NCBI RefSeq assembly: GCF_002292295.1
Contig: NZ_DBBS01000006.1
Location: 1 to 39,590 of the forward strand
Direction of reading: 5' to 3'
DNA length: 39,590 nucleotides
From: Sphingomonas sp. UBA978
Lineage (GTDB): Bacteria > Pseudomonadota > Alphaproteobacteria > Sphingomonadales > Sphingomonadaceae
A program made the position numbers and the translations under genes. The notes under the pieces were generated by a model. The model was not told the origin of the DNA. It ran no database searches and saw nothing but the letters and a program-made list of their open reading frames with translations. Below, piece after piece: positions 21,336 through 29,651 of this stretch. Numbering within the stretch: the stretch's first letter is position 1; each line of letters begins with the position of its first letter.

Positions 21336-22191
21336 TGCGGCCGACCATCGTCGCGCCGATCATCGCGATCCCCGCCTCCGCACATTCCGCCGCCATCGCG
21401 CGCACCGCGCGGCGTTCGGTCAGCCCTTCCCGCGTGACGATCAGCGCGTTGCCGCATTCCGCCGCGAGCAGAAGATATTCGCGCCCCCGCGCCGCCGGGG
21501 GGGCATCGATGAGAATGATGTCGAACATCAGCTGCGCGGCATTGACGAGCCGATGAAGATGGGTGCGCAGGAACAGGTCGCCGGCGCTGACGAGCGAGCT
21601 GCCGGCCGGCAGTACCGTCAGGTGATCGATGCCGGGCACGGACAGCAGCAGCGGACTGGCGGCGCCGCCCTCCAGGTAGTTGGCAAGCCCCCCCTCGCTG
21701 GTGAGGTGGAACAGCTCCTGCTGTCGCGGATGTTCGACATCGCCGTCGATCAGCAGGGTACGATAGCCCACCCCGGCAAAGCTGATCGCCAGATGTGCCG
21801 CGACGGTACTGCCACCGGCGTCGTCCGCCGCCCCGACGATCGCCACCGCCGGCGCGTTGCTTCGGGGCAGCTTCAGCCGCAACGCCAGTTGATTGCGCAG
21901 TACCCGGCAGTCCGCTGCATGCGCCGAGGCGGCGGTCGACAGGGCGACCGGCAGCGGGTTGGCCGCGGCGGAGGCCGTCGCCGTCCGCGAGAGAGCGAAA
22001 TGCAGGTTCAACGTCTCGCGCAGCGTGTCCTGGTCGATCATGCCGAGCGCGACCGCCGCCTCGCCGAAGCGAAGGCCGGCGCTCTCCGCATAGTCGGCGG
22101 CCTCCTGCGCCTGCGCCTGGGTCAGCGCGCGGTGGGTCACCAGAATATCGCCGACCCTGTCGGTCGGACTGTTCGGCCGTGGGAAGTTCAT
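21328..22191 (-). CDS. CpsD/Wzc-kinase-like ParA-fold ATPase with N-terminal MshEN domain; degenerate P-loop
   Basis: A 287-residue cytosolic partner of the co-polymerase gene that precedes it. The N-terminus (11-66: GDILVTHRALTQAQ, then GMIDQDTLRETLNLHF) is a GspE-N/MshEN-type domain; such domains bind c-di-GMP in some homologues. The rest is a BY-kinase/ParA-like domain with Walker A' at 146-154 (LLIDGDVEH) and Walker B at 224-231 (DIILIDAP). The Walker A loop reads DDAGGSTVAA, so the invariant Lys is Gly127. No Tyr cluster is present at the C-terminus. It therefore probably lacks normal tyrosine autokinase activity and may be a structural or c-di-GMP-sensing adaptor. ATGA overlap with the co-polymerase gene. 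Confidence 0.9.
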   Translation of the reverse strand: MNFPRPNSPTDRVGDILVTHRALTQAQAQEAADYAESAGLRFGEAAVALGMIDQDTLRETLNLHFALSRTATASAAANPLPVALSTAASAHAADCRVLRNQLALRLKLPRSNAPAVAIVGAADDAGGSTVAAHLAISFAGVGYRTLLIDGDVEHPRQQELFHLTSEGGLANYLEGGAASPLLLSVPGIDHLTVLPAGSSLVSAGDLFLRTHLHRLVNAAQLMFDIILIDAPPAARGREYLLLAAECGNALIVTREGLTERRAVRAMAAECAEAGIAMIGATMVGRNV

Positions 22192-23585
22192 GATGCCGAT
22201 CCTCCGAAGCGCGAGGTGAGTAGCGATCGGGGCGCCGCGAGCGCGGGATGCCCTCCACTCAGTCCGATGCCGCCGACGAACGGGACATCCGACCAGAGTT
22301 CGATATCCTCGGGTGCGTCGAGGCGACCGCGTGCGAAGGCGAAGGCGAGCGCGCCTGCCACCCCGGCCATCAGCCCGGCGACCAGGCCGATCGCCGCCAT
22401 CACGATCGGGCGCGGCCAGCTGGGCGTCTCGGGGGGTCTCGCGCGGGACAGCATGATCGCATTGCCCTGGCCGACCGTGTCCTGCACGCTCAGCTGCGCC
22501 CGCCTCTGCATGACCTGCTCGTAGGTCTGGCGGATGCTCGCAAGCGACTGCTCGATCAGCGATATCTCGCCGCGATGGCCCTGTGCGGCGATAACCCGCT
22601 GCTTTTGATCGGCCACTGCGGCGCGGAGCGTCGCCACGCTGCTGGCGCCCTGTCGCGCTGCACTCGCCACACCGTCGCGAATGAGCCCACGCTGCGCGGC
22701 GAGCTGGGCGCGCAGCGCTTCGATCTGACCGGTGACCTCGCGCACGTCGACGTTGCGGGGGCCGGCCGTCGCGGCCAGCTGCTGGCGTTTGGCCGCCGCC
22801 TCCGCGATACGCTGCTCCAGATCCTGAACCACCGGATTGGCGATGACATCGGGCAATGCCGTGCGGTCCGCCCGCGCCGCCGCCGTCGCCTGCGCGGCCT
22901 CGGCGACCGCCAGTTGCCCCGACAGGCTGACGAGGCGGGCGGTTTCGGCGTCGTCGCCCGCCTCGCGGGTCGTCACCCCCAGCGCCCGCTGTTTCGCGGC
23001 GAGCCGCCCTTGCTCCGCAGCCCAGCGTGCCCGCAGCTCCGTCGCCTGCCGATCATAGCCGCGGATCGCCAGCCGGGCCGGCTCGGACTGGATCGCGAGG
23101 CTTCCGTCGCGATAGGCATCGGCAACCGCGTTGGCGATCTCCGCCGCGAGCGTCGCGTCCGGTGCCGTCGCGCGCAGATCGAGCATGCGCGACGTGGCCG
23201 AGGGACTGAGCGCGACATGGCCGCGCAGAAACTTGACGGCGTATCGCAGGGCCGGCCCCGCCTCGGGCGACCAGCCGAGCGCCCGGATGCGCGGGCCGTC
23301 GCGATCGAGCCCGAGCGCCCGGGCGGCTTCGCTCAGGATGCGCTCGCTACGGATGATGTCGGTCTGCGTGCTGAGATAGTCCGGCGCGAGCTGGTCGGCG
23401 ACGCTGCCCGGCTGCCCGACGGTTTCCACCGCGCGGACGTTGACCAGGATCTGCGCGGACGCCGTATAGCGTCGTGGCGTCAGCCCGCTCCATCCGATCG
23501 CCGCGACGAGGCCGGCAACCGTCGAAAGAAGGATCAGAAGGCGGCGGCGCCGCACGATGAAGTAGAATTGGGCTAGCGTCAGCAC
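22188..23585 (-). CDS. Wzz/GumC-type polysaccharide co-polymerase (chain-length determinant)
   Basis: A 465-residue inner-membrane protein that would link polymerisation to export and set chain length. The Wzz domain is at the N-terminus with the first membrane helix at about 15-33 (LILLSTVAGLVAAIGW). A long periplasmic coiled coil runs from about 180 to 370. A Pro-rich segment (PPETPSWPRP) precedes the second helix at about 400-425. A short cytoplasmic tail follows, without a kinase domain, since the ATPase is encoded separately next door. It starts 9 bp after the export gene and overlaps the CpsD-like gene by ATGA. Confidence 0.95.
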   Translation of the reverse strand: MLTLAQFYFIVRRRRLLILLSTVAGLVAAIGWSGLTPRRYTASAQILVNVRAVETVGQPGSVADQLAPDYLSTQTDIIRSERILSEAARALGLDRDGPRIRALGWSPEAGPALRYAVKFLRGHVALSPSATSRMLDLRATAPDATLAAEIANAVADAYRDGSLAIQSEPARLAIRGYDRQATELRARWAAEQGRLAAKQRALGVTTREAGDDAETARLVSLSGQLAVAEAAQATAAARADRTALPDVIANPVVQDLEQRIAEAAAKRQQLAATAGPRNVDVREVTGQIEALRAQLAAQRGLIRDGVASAARQGASSVATLRAAVADQKQRVIAAQGHRGEISLIEQSLASIRQTYEQVMQRRAQLSVQDTVGQGNAIMLSRARPPETPSWPRPIVMAAIGLVAGLMAGVAGALAFAFARGRLDAPEDIELWSDVPFVGGIGLSGGHPALAAPRSLLTSRFGGSAS

Positions 23586-23594
23586 ATCGACACC

Positions 23595-24398
23595 TCAAAA
23601 CAATCTGGTGCCGACGACGATCAGGTCGCCGGGCTGGACGGGATCGGCGACGCCGATCTTGGCGGGTGGCAAGGCGACCTCGTCGCGCTTGCGGGTGACG
23701 CGCATCCGCCCCTGGGTGCCGCGCATGGTCAGCCCGCCGGCCAGCGCTATCGCCTGCCCCGCGGTGAGCCCGCGCTCGATGGGATAGGCGCCGGGCTTCT
23801 GGACCTCGCCGGAGATGTAGAAGGTCGGCGGCGCCTGTACGAAGATGACCTCGCCCGGACGCACCGCCCGATCCTCGCGGCCGCTGATGATATCCGAGAC
23901 GGCGATCGTCTGCCGGACGCCCCGCGCATCGCCGTTGATGATCGACACGGTCCCCCCCGGCAGAGCCAGGTTCGCGCCGGCGCGCGCCAGCATCTGCGCG
24001 ATCGTCATGCCTTGACGATCGACGGGAAACTCGCCCGGCCGATCGACCGCGCCCAGCACCGAGACCATGCTGCTGCGGTATTCGAGGACGAGCACCGTGA
24101 CGGTGGGGTCGGTGAAAATCTCGCGCTGGCGGAGCGCGGCGGCCAATGCGCTTGCGATCTCGTCGACGCTGCGGCCGGCAACCTTCACCCGTCCCACGCC
24201 GGCAAAGGCAATATCGCCGGCCTGGGTCACGCTGGTCGTCGTGTCGTAATCCGGCGCCCGGTATACGCTGATCTTCAGAACATCACCGGCACCGACTTTG
24301 TAATCGCTTGCACGGGCGATGTCCGCGCCCATCATCGCGCAAAGCAATGCAATATATTTGATGATGATCGATCTATACGACCGGTATAACATCTTCAT
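23595..24398 (-). CDS. OPX-type polysaccharide export outer-membrane protein (Wza/GumB-like)
   Basis: A 267-residue secreted export protein. A basic, hydrophobic signal peptide spans about 1-30 (IIIKYIALLCAMMGADIARA). The poly-export domain follows (YKVGAGDVLKISVYRAPDYD, GRVKVAGRSVDEIASALAAAL), then SLBB-type domains (VSVLGAVDRPGEFPV; FYISGEVQKPGAYPIERGLT). Unlike E. coli Wza there is no lipobox Cys at the cleavage site, and there is no C-terminal helix long enough to be the Wza-type barrel. It may therefore need a separate outer-membrane barrel; the divergent beta-barrel gene at 24541 is a candidate. The ATG at 24398 has GGAG at 7 nt. First gene of the operon. Confidence 0.95.
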   Translation of the reverse strand: MKMLYRSYRSIIIKYIALLCAMMGADIARASDYKVGAGDVLKISVYRAPDYDTTTSVTQAGDIAFAGVGRVKVAGRSVDEIASALAAALRQREIFTDPTVTVLVLEYRSSMVSVLGAVDRPGEFPVDRQGMTIAQMLARAGANLALPGGTVSIINGDARGVRQTIAVSDIISGREDRAVRPGEVIFVQAPPTFYISGEVQKPGAYPIERGLTAGQAIALAGGLTMRGTQGRMRVTRKRDEVALPPAKIGVADPVQPGDLIVVGTRLF

Positions 24399-24419
24399 TG
24401 TCATGCTCCAGGAATTGTA

Positions 24420-24446
24420 CGGCAATGAAAACAAAGGACATTGCCG
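24420..24446. promoter_or_regulatory. 8-11-8 inverted repeat in the divergent polysaccharide promoter region
   Basis: CGGCAATG (24420-24427) and CATTGCCG (24439-24446) are exact reverse complements with an 11-bp A-rich spacer. The half-site centres are 19 bp apart, close to two helical turns. The repeat lies in the 142-bp gap between the export gene (-) and the barrel gene (+), so a dimeric regulator here could control both directions. A transcribed hairpin is the alternative reading. Confidence 0.6.
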
Positions 24447-24540
24447 ATTTTCCGTTAATCTTGGTGGACAATCCCGTTGCATTTTAACTATCTCTCATGG
24501 CTACATCCGCCTTTGGCGATTGCAGGGAAGCGAGGAAGCA

Positions 24541-25746
24541 GTGATCGACAGGAATTTGGGCGCCCGAAATATTCTGGCGACGACGGCCCTTCTCTCGATC
24601 TGCTGCGGAAACGCGGCAGCCGAGGTGACGCCCAGGGGCAGCGGAACGCTCGCGTTCACGGACAACGTCTTCCGCCTGCCCGAGTCCACGGCAGTGCAGC
24701 CGGGCGATGCGCGGGCCGATGCGACGGCCAGGATCAACGTGGGTGGATCGCTGCGCAGCGAAGAGGGGAATTGGACGCTGACGGGCGATGCCGAGGTCAA
24801 TCGACTGGCCTTCGCCCGCAACGCGCGGCTCGATACCACCGGCTATCGACTGGAGGCAGCGGCGGAACACCGCACCGCGGTCGCGAACGGCAGCCTGCTG
24901 GTCCAATGGGCGCGGCAGCTGACGCCGTTCAGCGATGTCCGCACCTTCGCCGCAAGCCGCCAGCAGGTGCTGGTCGCGACGGGGAATTATTCGCGCAACG
25001 TTCTCGGCGATTTCCGCCTGATCGGCAGTGTCGACTACCTCCGCAGCGTCAACTCGTCCCGTGAGTTGCGCGGCAACGACGTCGCGCGCACATCCTTCGG
25101 CGGCGGCGCGGGCTATTTCTCGCCGACCGGCAACATTCTCGCGGTCCAGGCGGACCTGCGCGACGCGACCGGACTCAATGCCGTGCCGGTGGTCGCCAAC
25201 GGGCGGGCAGGCGATTACCGTAGCAGTTCGCGCGAAACGCGGGTGTACGCCCGGCTTCACCTGGAGCCCTCCGCCCTGCTGCAGTTCGATGGCGAGTTCG
25301 GCTACGCCCGCCACGACGACCGGTCCCTCTTCGACGGCGATTTTTCGGGCTCGATCTGGAACGCGGTGAGTTCCTGGACCCCACGTCCGGCAGTGCGCAT
25401 GCGCGCCGCCCTGCGGCGAGCGTTCGAGGCCGAGGACGGGCTCTACACCAATGGGCTGGCCGTCCGATCGGCCGATCTGTCGATAGACGCCGACCTCACC
25501 GCCCGCCTGACGCTGCGCGGCATGCTCGGACTGCGCGACCGCAACTTCCGCTTCGACCCGCTGGCGCAGGCCGCTCCACGCAACGACCGCTACGTGCGGG
25601 CCGCGCTGACGGCCGGCGGCGACATCGGCCGCATCGCCCGGCTCGAAGTGACCGCAGCCCGCGAAAAACGGACCGCGACGCTGCTCGACCAGCGCTACAA
25701 AAGCTTCACCCTGACCACGACGCTGGTCGTCCGACCATCGCGATAG
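24541..25746 (+). CDS. Outer-membrane beta-barrel protein divergent from the polysaccharide operon
   Basis: A 401-residue secreted protein. A signal peptide is visible at the start (ARNILATTALLSICCGNAAA). The rest is amphipathic beta-strand with alternating aromatic, Gly and polar residues typical of the BBP2/EpsL-like outer-membrane barrels found in exopolysaccharide loci (for example TGYRLEAAAEHRTAVANGSL, with a terminal strand FTLTTTLVVRPSR). It starts with GTG at 24541, with GAGGA 5 nt upstream. It may act as the outer-membrane conduit or an accessory barrel for the polymer, since the export protein lacks its own lipid anchor. Function is inferred from fold and position only. Confidence 0.85.
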   Translation: MIDRNLGARNILATTALLSICCGNAAAEVTPRGSGTLAFTDNVFRLPESTAVQPGDARADATARINVGGSLRSEEGNWTLTGDAEVNRLAFARNARLDTTGYRLEAAAEHRTAVANGSLLVQWARQLTPFSDVRTFAASRQQVLVATGNYSRNVLGDFRLIGSVDYLRSVNSSRELRGNDVARTSFGGGAGYFSPTGNILAVQADLRDATGLNAVPVVANGRAGDYRSSSRETRVYARLHLEPSALLQFDGEFGYARHDDRSLFDGDFSGSIWNAVSSWTPRPAVRMRAALRRAFEAEDGLYTNGLAVRSADLSIDADLTARLTLRGMLGLRDRNFRFDPLAQAAPRNDRYVRAALTAGGDIGRIARLEVTAAREKRTATLLDQRYKSFTLTTTLVVRPSR

Positions 25747-26572
25747 ACCTGAACCGTTCCGCATGACCTTCTTCCCGATCGGATGACATTCGAAACCGGT
25801 TATTGCGGGCGCCCGACATGGCGCCGACCACAGCCAGGACGACTGGATGGCGATCGGCATGCGCTCCGGCAGGGAGGCATCCGCGGCAAGCCGTAGCTAT
25901 CGTGGCCCGGCCGAACCGCAGGCCGGCAGGCCCCGAGCCCTGCTGGCAGCGGGACGCGCCGGCCCCTCACCGACCCGACCGGCCCAGGCTATACCGGGCC
26001 CGTCCGGGCTGCTGGACCCGACGTTGGTCCGACGAACGCAACAGCCTTTCCCACGATCGCCCCGCAGGCGCTCGCCATCATTCGATGGAGTGGCCCGACA
26101 TATGGACAGTCGAGGCGGGTATGGCGCCAGTATTCCCGACGGACGGCAGCACCGCCGCCCTCCCCCCGAGACGCAAGTCAAAACCTGGGCTCAATTCAAC
26201 ATTATGAATAGCCACGTATTTTCCCCACTTGACGTTACGTCAACACCCCAGAAAACGATCATCCCCGATGATGGTTCTGCTTGACCTCATCGAACTGAAT
26301 GACGTTTATGATGAGTTACCAGAGCAAGTGACTAATGAAATACCTCAAATTAGGTATGCTCCGGCTTTATCATTGATATTCCACCGATTGTCTCGGAATG
26401 CGACACTAGCGGACGATAACTCGAAAGACTTTGCCGTATCCCATTGCAATCATTGCCCACAGCATCGCAAATGTGACTCACATATCGACACGGCGTTATC
26501 TTATAGCATCTGGACAGCCTGCGCATTGTTACGCGCCAGCCGGACAACCTCTTGTAACGAGGCGGGAACATC
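25747..26572. other. Long intergenic leader upstream of the LuxR-type gene
   Basis: No confident gene. The first 430 bp are GC-rich with no family-like frame. From about 26180 to 26572 the base composition drops to clearly AT-rich. One plus-strand frame from 26269 to 26600 runs into the LuxR gene and contains CNHCPQHRKC, but its codon use is unlike the neighbours and it has no clear ribosome binding site. The stretch includes the palindrome at 26229-26243 and is more likely regulatory or horizontally acquired than coding. Confidence 0.45.
26229..26243. promoter_or_regulatory. 15-bp palindrome TTGACGT-T-ACGTCAA, possible operator
   Basis: Two 7-bp arms, TTGACGT and ACGTCAA, are exact reverse complements around a single T. 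The site lies 330 bp ahead of the LuxR-type gene at the edge of the AT-rich leader. The size and symmetry suit a dimeric helix-turn-helix regulator. No regulator can be assigned. Confidence 0.45.
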
Positions 26573-27682
26573 ATGGGTCATGGCGACCGTAACAGCTTGA
26601 TATCGGCAATTTATGAGGCGGCCATCCTGCCGGAGAAATGGCCGGAGGCGTTGCAGGACATCGCGGCCGCCGCAGGCGCGATGGGTGCCGCGCTGATCTG
26701 CCGGTCGGTCGATGGCAGCGCGTCGATCACCTTCTCGAACGGGATTCGGGATGCCGGAGAGGCCTATGTCGAGGCGGGCTGGCTTGCCGACCCGGAACGC
26801 ACGATGGCGCTCTACCTCGACCAGTATCCGGGATTTCGCGCGGAAACCGACTATCGGACGGCCGAGGAACTGGCGGACATGCCCGTTCATCGGGAATTCC
26901 TCGCGCCGCGTGGGATGGCGGCGGGTGCGGCCACCATCTTCCAGGGCGCATGCGACGATATCCTGCATATCACCGTCGAGGGGTTCGCAGATCACGCTCT
27001 GTCGCAAAACGCCAAGCCGTTCCTGGACTCGCTCCGCCCCCATCTCGGCCGGGCGATCAGCCTGACCGCGCAGATACGGCAACAGAAGGACGAGCTTTTC
27101 GTCGCCACGCTGGAGATGGCCGGCGCAGGTGCGGCGATCGTGTCGTCCGAGGGACGGCTACGAGCCGCGAACGCCCGTTTCATCGAACAGCTCGGCGCGC
27201 ACATGCACGAGGTGCACGGCCGCATACGCTTTCTCGATGAGTTTCTGGAAAGTCAGTTCCGGCAGGCGCTTGTCACCAGCATGGACCCGACGACGTCGGT
27301 GGCGTCGATCGGCATGCGCAAGGCGGCGGGCGACGCCGCGGTCGTCCATCTCGTCCCGATCCTGCGGGGCGCGCGCGAACGGGTCAATTCCGACGGCGTG
27401 CTCCTGCTGACGGCGCAAAGCAGCAACCTCAGCGTGCCGAATGCCAATCTGATCCGGTTGCCGTTCGATCTGACGGCAAGCGAATCGGTGCTGGCGCGCG
27501 CCCTGGTCGAGGGGCGGTCGATCCCGGAAATCGCCAGGGCACGGCACGTCTCCGAGGCAACCGTCCGCACGCAGATGAAATCCATCTTCGCCAAGACCGG
27601 GGTTTCCCGCCAGATCGATCTTGTTCGGCTCCTCGCAGGCCTCAACGGACCGTTCACACGTGACGGCGGTGGTCTGAGCTGA
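26573..27682 (+). CDS. LuxR-family transcriptional regulator (large sphingomonad type)
   Basis: A 369-residue regulator. The N-terminal 290 residues form a sensory region without a recognisable autoinducer-binding signature; a PAS-like stretch may lie at about 175-240 (GAGAAIVSSEGRLRAANARF). The C-terminal LuxR helix-turn-helix occupies about 297-355 (LPFDLTASESVLARALVEGR, SIPEIARARHVSEATVRTQM, KSIFAKTGVSRQIDLVRLL). The start is preceded by GGCGGG. It lies next to the polysaccharide locus and is a plausible controller of it, but no binding evidence exists. It is the last host gene before the left end of the mobile element. Confidence 0.93.
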   Translation: MGHGDRNSLISAIYEAAILPEKWPEALQDIAAAAGAMGAALICRSVDGSASITFSNGIRDAGEAYVEAGWLADPERTMALYLDQYPGFRAETDYRTAEELADMPVHREFLAPRGMAAGAATIFQGACDDILHITVEGFADHALSQNAKPFLDSLRPHLGRAISLTAQIRQQKDELFVATLEMAGAGAAIVSSEGRLRAANARFIEQLGAHMHEVHGRIRFLDEFLESQFRQALVTSMDPTTSVASIGMRKAAGDAAVVHLVPILRGARERVNSDGVLLLTAQSSNLSVPNANLIRLPFDLTASESVLARALVEGRSIPEIARARHVSEATVRTQMKSIFAKTGVSRQIDLVRLLAGLNGPFTRDGGGLS

Positions 27683-27865
27683 AAGACGGCAATCGCCGGC
27701 GGTGCGCAGCCGCACGTCGCCGTATTGCCTGCCGATCGTCGCTATTCTTCTCATTCCAGCAGAAACGTGGCGGTGACTGGATCGAGTGATCTACCGCATT
27801 GGCACGGCAAACAGCAATCAGCCAGCTATGAGAGTGGATGCTGGAATAACTGACTAGGCTAAAGC

Positions 27866-27883
27866 TGGAGCGGGTGAAGGGAA
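27866..27883. repeat. Left attachment repeat (18 bp)
   Basis: Reads TGGAGCGGGTGAAGGGAA, identical to 36797-36814, after which the two diverge. It is the displaced copy of the tRNA-Gly 3' end (CCA, discriminator, acceptor stem and part of the T-arm), as expected at the far junction of an element inserted into a tRNA gene. Confidence 0.88.
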
Positions 27884-27911
27884 CACGCCACAAACGTACG
27901 TTCTTGAAGGC

Positions 27912-28412
27912 TCAAGTCTGAGCGACCTCTGAAGCGCGTCTCGCTTCTACTCGTTCCTTAAGATTAGCTCCGGCAGGAGTGAAACGCGTGCTCCATTCCA
28001 CATCGAAGTGTCGGCGAACCGCTTCGGCAAACGCCGTGCCGATGCCTCGCTTAGTCCAGCTACCGTCCACCTCTATGGTCCGCGACTTAGCAGCGAACAA
28101 ACCTTCAGACGACTTCGTATAAATTTCCCAAACGGCATAGACTTCATTATCCGGACCCACCGCAACCAAACGGCGGCAGAAGCGGTAACCCTCGTGCAAG
28201 GCGACTATATGCTGACCGTCAGGTGAAACCTCTCTTTGAAAGGCCTTTTGTATCTCATCCTCGACTCGGAAGTATCCTGCATCCCGAAGATCGAATGTCA
28301 TGCCGGCCGCTTTAAATTGTTCAATGGTGGGCCTTCCTAACACGGAGTCTGCCAAACCAGGTCTACCAACGAAGGTGGCTGGATCGAACGGAGCGACGTT
28401 GGGCGCAGTCAT
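27912..28412 (-). CDS. Hypothetical protein, possibly GNAT-like
   Basis: A 166-residue soluble protein at the left edge of the element. The central part (GYRFCRRLVAVGPDNEVYAV) followed by TIEVDGSWTKRGIGTAFAEA resembles the beta4-alpha3 region and acetyl-CoA-binding R/Q-x2-G-x-G/A loop of GNAT acetyltransferases. The rest is too divergent to confirm the fold. The ATG at 28412 gives a natural-looking N-terminus (MTAPNVAPFDPATF); an in-frame ATG at 28454 would add 14 residues. Neither has a clear Shine-Dalgarno. Codon use is less GC-biased than in host genes. In the circular form of the element it would converge on the recombinase gene. Confidence 0.65.
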   Translation of the reverse strand: MTAPNVAPFDPATFVGRPGLADSVLGRPTIEQFKAAGMTFDLRDAGYFRVEDEIQKAFQREVSPDGQHIVALHEGYRFCRRLVAVGPDNEVYAVWEIYTKSSEGLFAAKSRTIEVDGSWTKRGIGTAFAEAVRRHFDVEWSTRFTPAGANLKERVEARRASEVAQT

Positions 28413-28751
28413 GTTGCGGCAATAGCGAAAAGACAGCGCGAACGGAACGCCCATATATTTGTTCGCCGGCTAATCCCTGACGTCTGCAGTGCGATTGCTT
28501 TCCATGCTGTGCTTTGTGCAGGTTTGCGAAGGGAAGGCGCATGGAAGCACGCCGTTTGACTGCTGTCATGGGGGCATTTGCGATACCAGCGCGATACCAA
28601 GGCAGATCGACAGGACACGACATAGACCGTGGCACGGAAAAGGCGGTGAACGTGATCACCACGCGGCTTGCTGCCGCCTAGGCGGTGGGCGACGACTTGG
28701 TCGCAGCGATTAGGATCTTGCTTTCCATTTCGTTGTCCCTGCGCGCGGAAA
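28413..28751. other. Gap between element genes without a confident gene
   Basis: Open frames on both strands are short and lack recognisable domains. A minus-strand ATG near 28732 opens a 16-codon frame with a modest AGGGA upstream, too short to support. The left part may hold the promoter of the 27912 gene. Confidence 0.4.
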
Positions 28752-28773
28752 CCGGCGGTGCATTTACCGCCGG
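28752..28773 (-). terminator. Hairpin at the end of the element membrane-protein gene
   Basis: On the minus strand, CCGGCGGT and ACCGCCGG form a perfect 8-bp stem with an AAATGC loop, followed by TTT. The stop codon of the membrane-protein gene lies within the hairpin. This fits a weak intrinsic terminator. Confidence 0.6.
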
Positions 28774-29456
28774 CTAGCTGACGAGACTTGCCCGTTTGAC
28801 GAAGCCGAAGGACTAAAAGTCTGTTGCTTCATTTTCGTTGCGGGCATTTCCTTCATTTCTGCTTGGGCGGCCTTCGTCGTCGAGGTAGAGGCGCGTGCCA
28901 CGAGGATGATGTCATCGCTCTTGACAACGCGAAGGCCATCCTTTGTGAAGATTTCGGTCCGCTCCTCGTTCTGCGTGAGGAGACGCCCAACGACTGTCTC
29001 TGTCGCGAGCTTGTATTTGTAGCAGCCTATGTTGCATCCTTCTTTGACAGAGCTTTCCAAGCTATCAATAGTGAAATTGGCGGACGCCGCCCCAATGTGA
29101 TTAGCAAATATAGGAACGCCTAGTACGCAAATCACCAATAGCGTAAAGCCGGATAGACTTTTCACCTTTCGTGACGCTTTGATGGAGAAGTTGGCGCTAG
29201 CGACAAGCGTCACGAGCGATATCAACATTAAGATGTAGAAGGACCACTGCGAAAGAAGAACTCTAGTGCCTTGCACAAGATGGTCGGGAACATTCCGCGT
29301 GATTAGATAGGGCTCTACACCAAAGTGCGTCGCAATAGCGTATCTTTGTGCTGAAGCGGCGTAGTATGCAAGAGCGGCATAAATAACGATTATTTGTGCA
29401 AGTGCCGCAACAATTGTCTGCGGCCCAAATCGGTTACTGGTATCAGCGTCGGACAT
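28764..29456 (-). CDS. Hypothetical membrane protein, about three transmembrane helices
   Basis: A 230-residue protein. Hydrophobic segments lie at about 13-35 (IVAALAQIIVIYAALAYYA), 70-92 (FYILMLISLVTLVASA) and 105-125 (FTLLVICVLGVPIFA). They are followed by a soluble domain of about 100 residues with two close Cys (EGCNIGCYKYKL) and a Ser/Thr-rich end. No family was recognised. The start is well supported by GGGAG 7 nt before the ATG at 29456; a longer in-frame start exists but lacks such a site. It is an element cargo gene, divergent from the small-gene operon at 29708, so the roughly 250-bp gap between them holds both promoters. Confidence 0.75.
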   Translation of the reverse strand: MSDADTSNRFGPQTIVAALAQIIVIYAALAYYAASAQRYAIATHFGVEPYLITRNVPDHLVQGTRVLLSQWSFYILMLISLVTLVASANFSIKASRKVKSLSGFTLLVICVLGVPIFANHIGAASANFTIDSLESSVKEGCNIGCYKYKLATETVVGRLLTQNEERTEIFTKDGLRVVKSDDIILVARASTSTTKAAQAEMKEMPATKMKQQTFSPSASSNGQVSSASRR

Positions 29457-29651
29457 CGTTTGCTCCCGATATCTGGGTCGCATGCACTTAGGCGTGACGC
29501 AACTGCCGAAAATCGATTTGCTGTGAAAAGACTGTAATTCTGGCCGGGGAGTAACAACCGCGTCTTTCCGCGGCTCTGCGGTGTCTAACCTGCCCGCATC
29601 CGGCCACGGCGCCCCGCGGCGTCCCGGCATGAACGTCTAACCGATCTGGCG

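Noticed and set aside
19944..21437. 497-codon plus frame opposite the fusion glycosyltransferase
   Set aside because: Antisense to a gene with two complete glycosyltransferase domains; composition is that of a shadow frame.
26269..26600. Plus-strand frame with CNHCPQHRKC running into the LuxR gene
   Set aside because: No ribosome binding site, overlaps the LuxR start, atypical codon use and no family; kept only as a note within the intergenic region.
28363..28713. Several 70-100 codon frames on both strands around 28.4-28.7 kb
   Set aside because: They contradict each other, lack ribosome binding sites and look like translated non-coding sequence.
29457..29651. A second LexA box upstream of the divergent membrane-protein gene
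   Set aside because: No further GAAC-N7-GAAC or GTTC-N7-GTTC pair could be found in this gap by eye.
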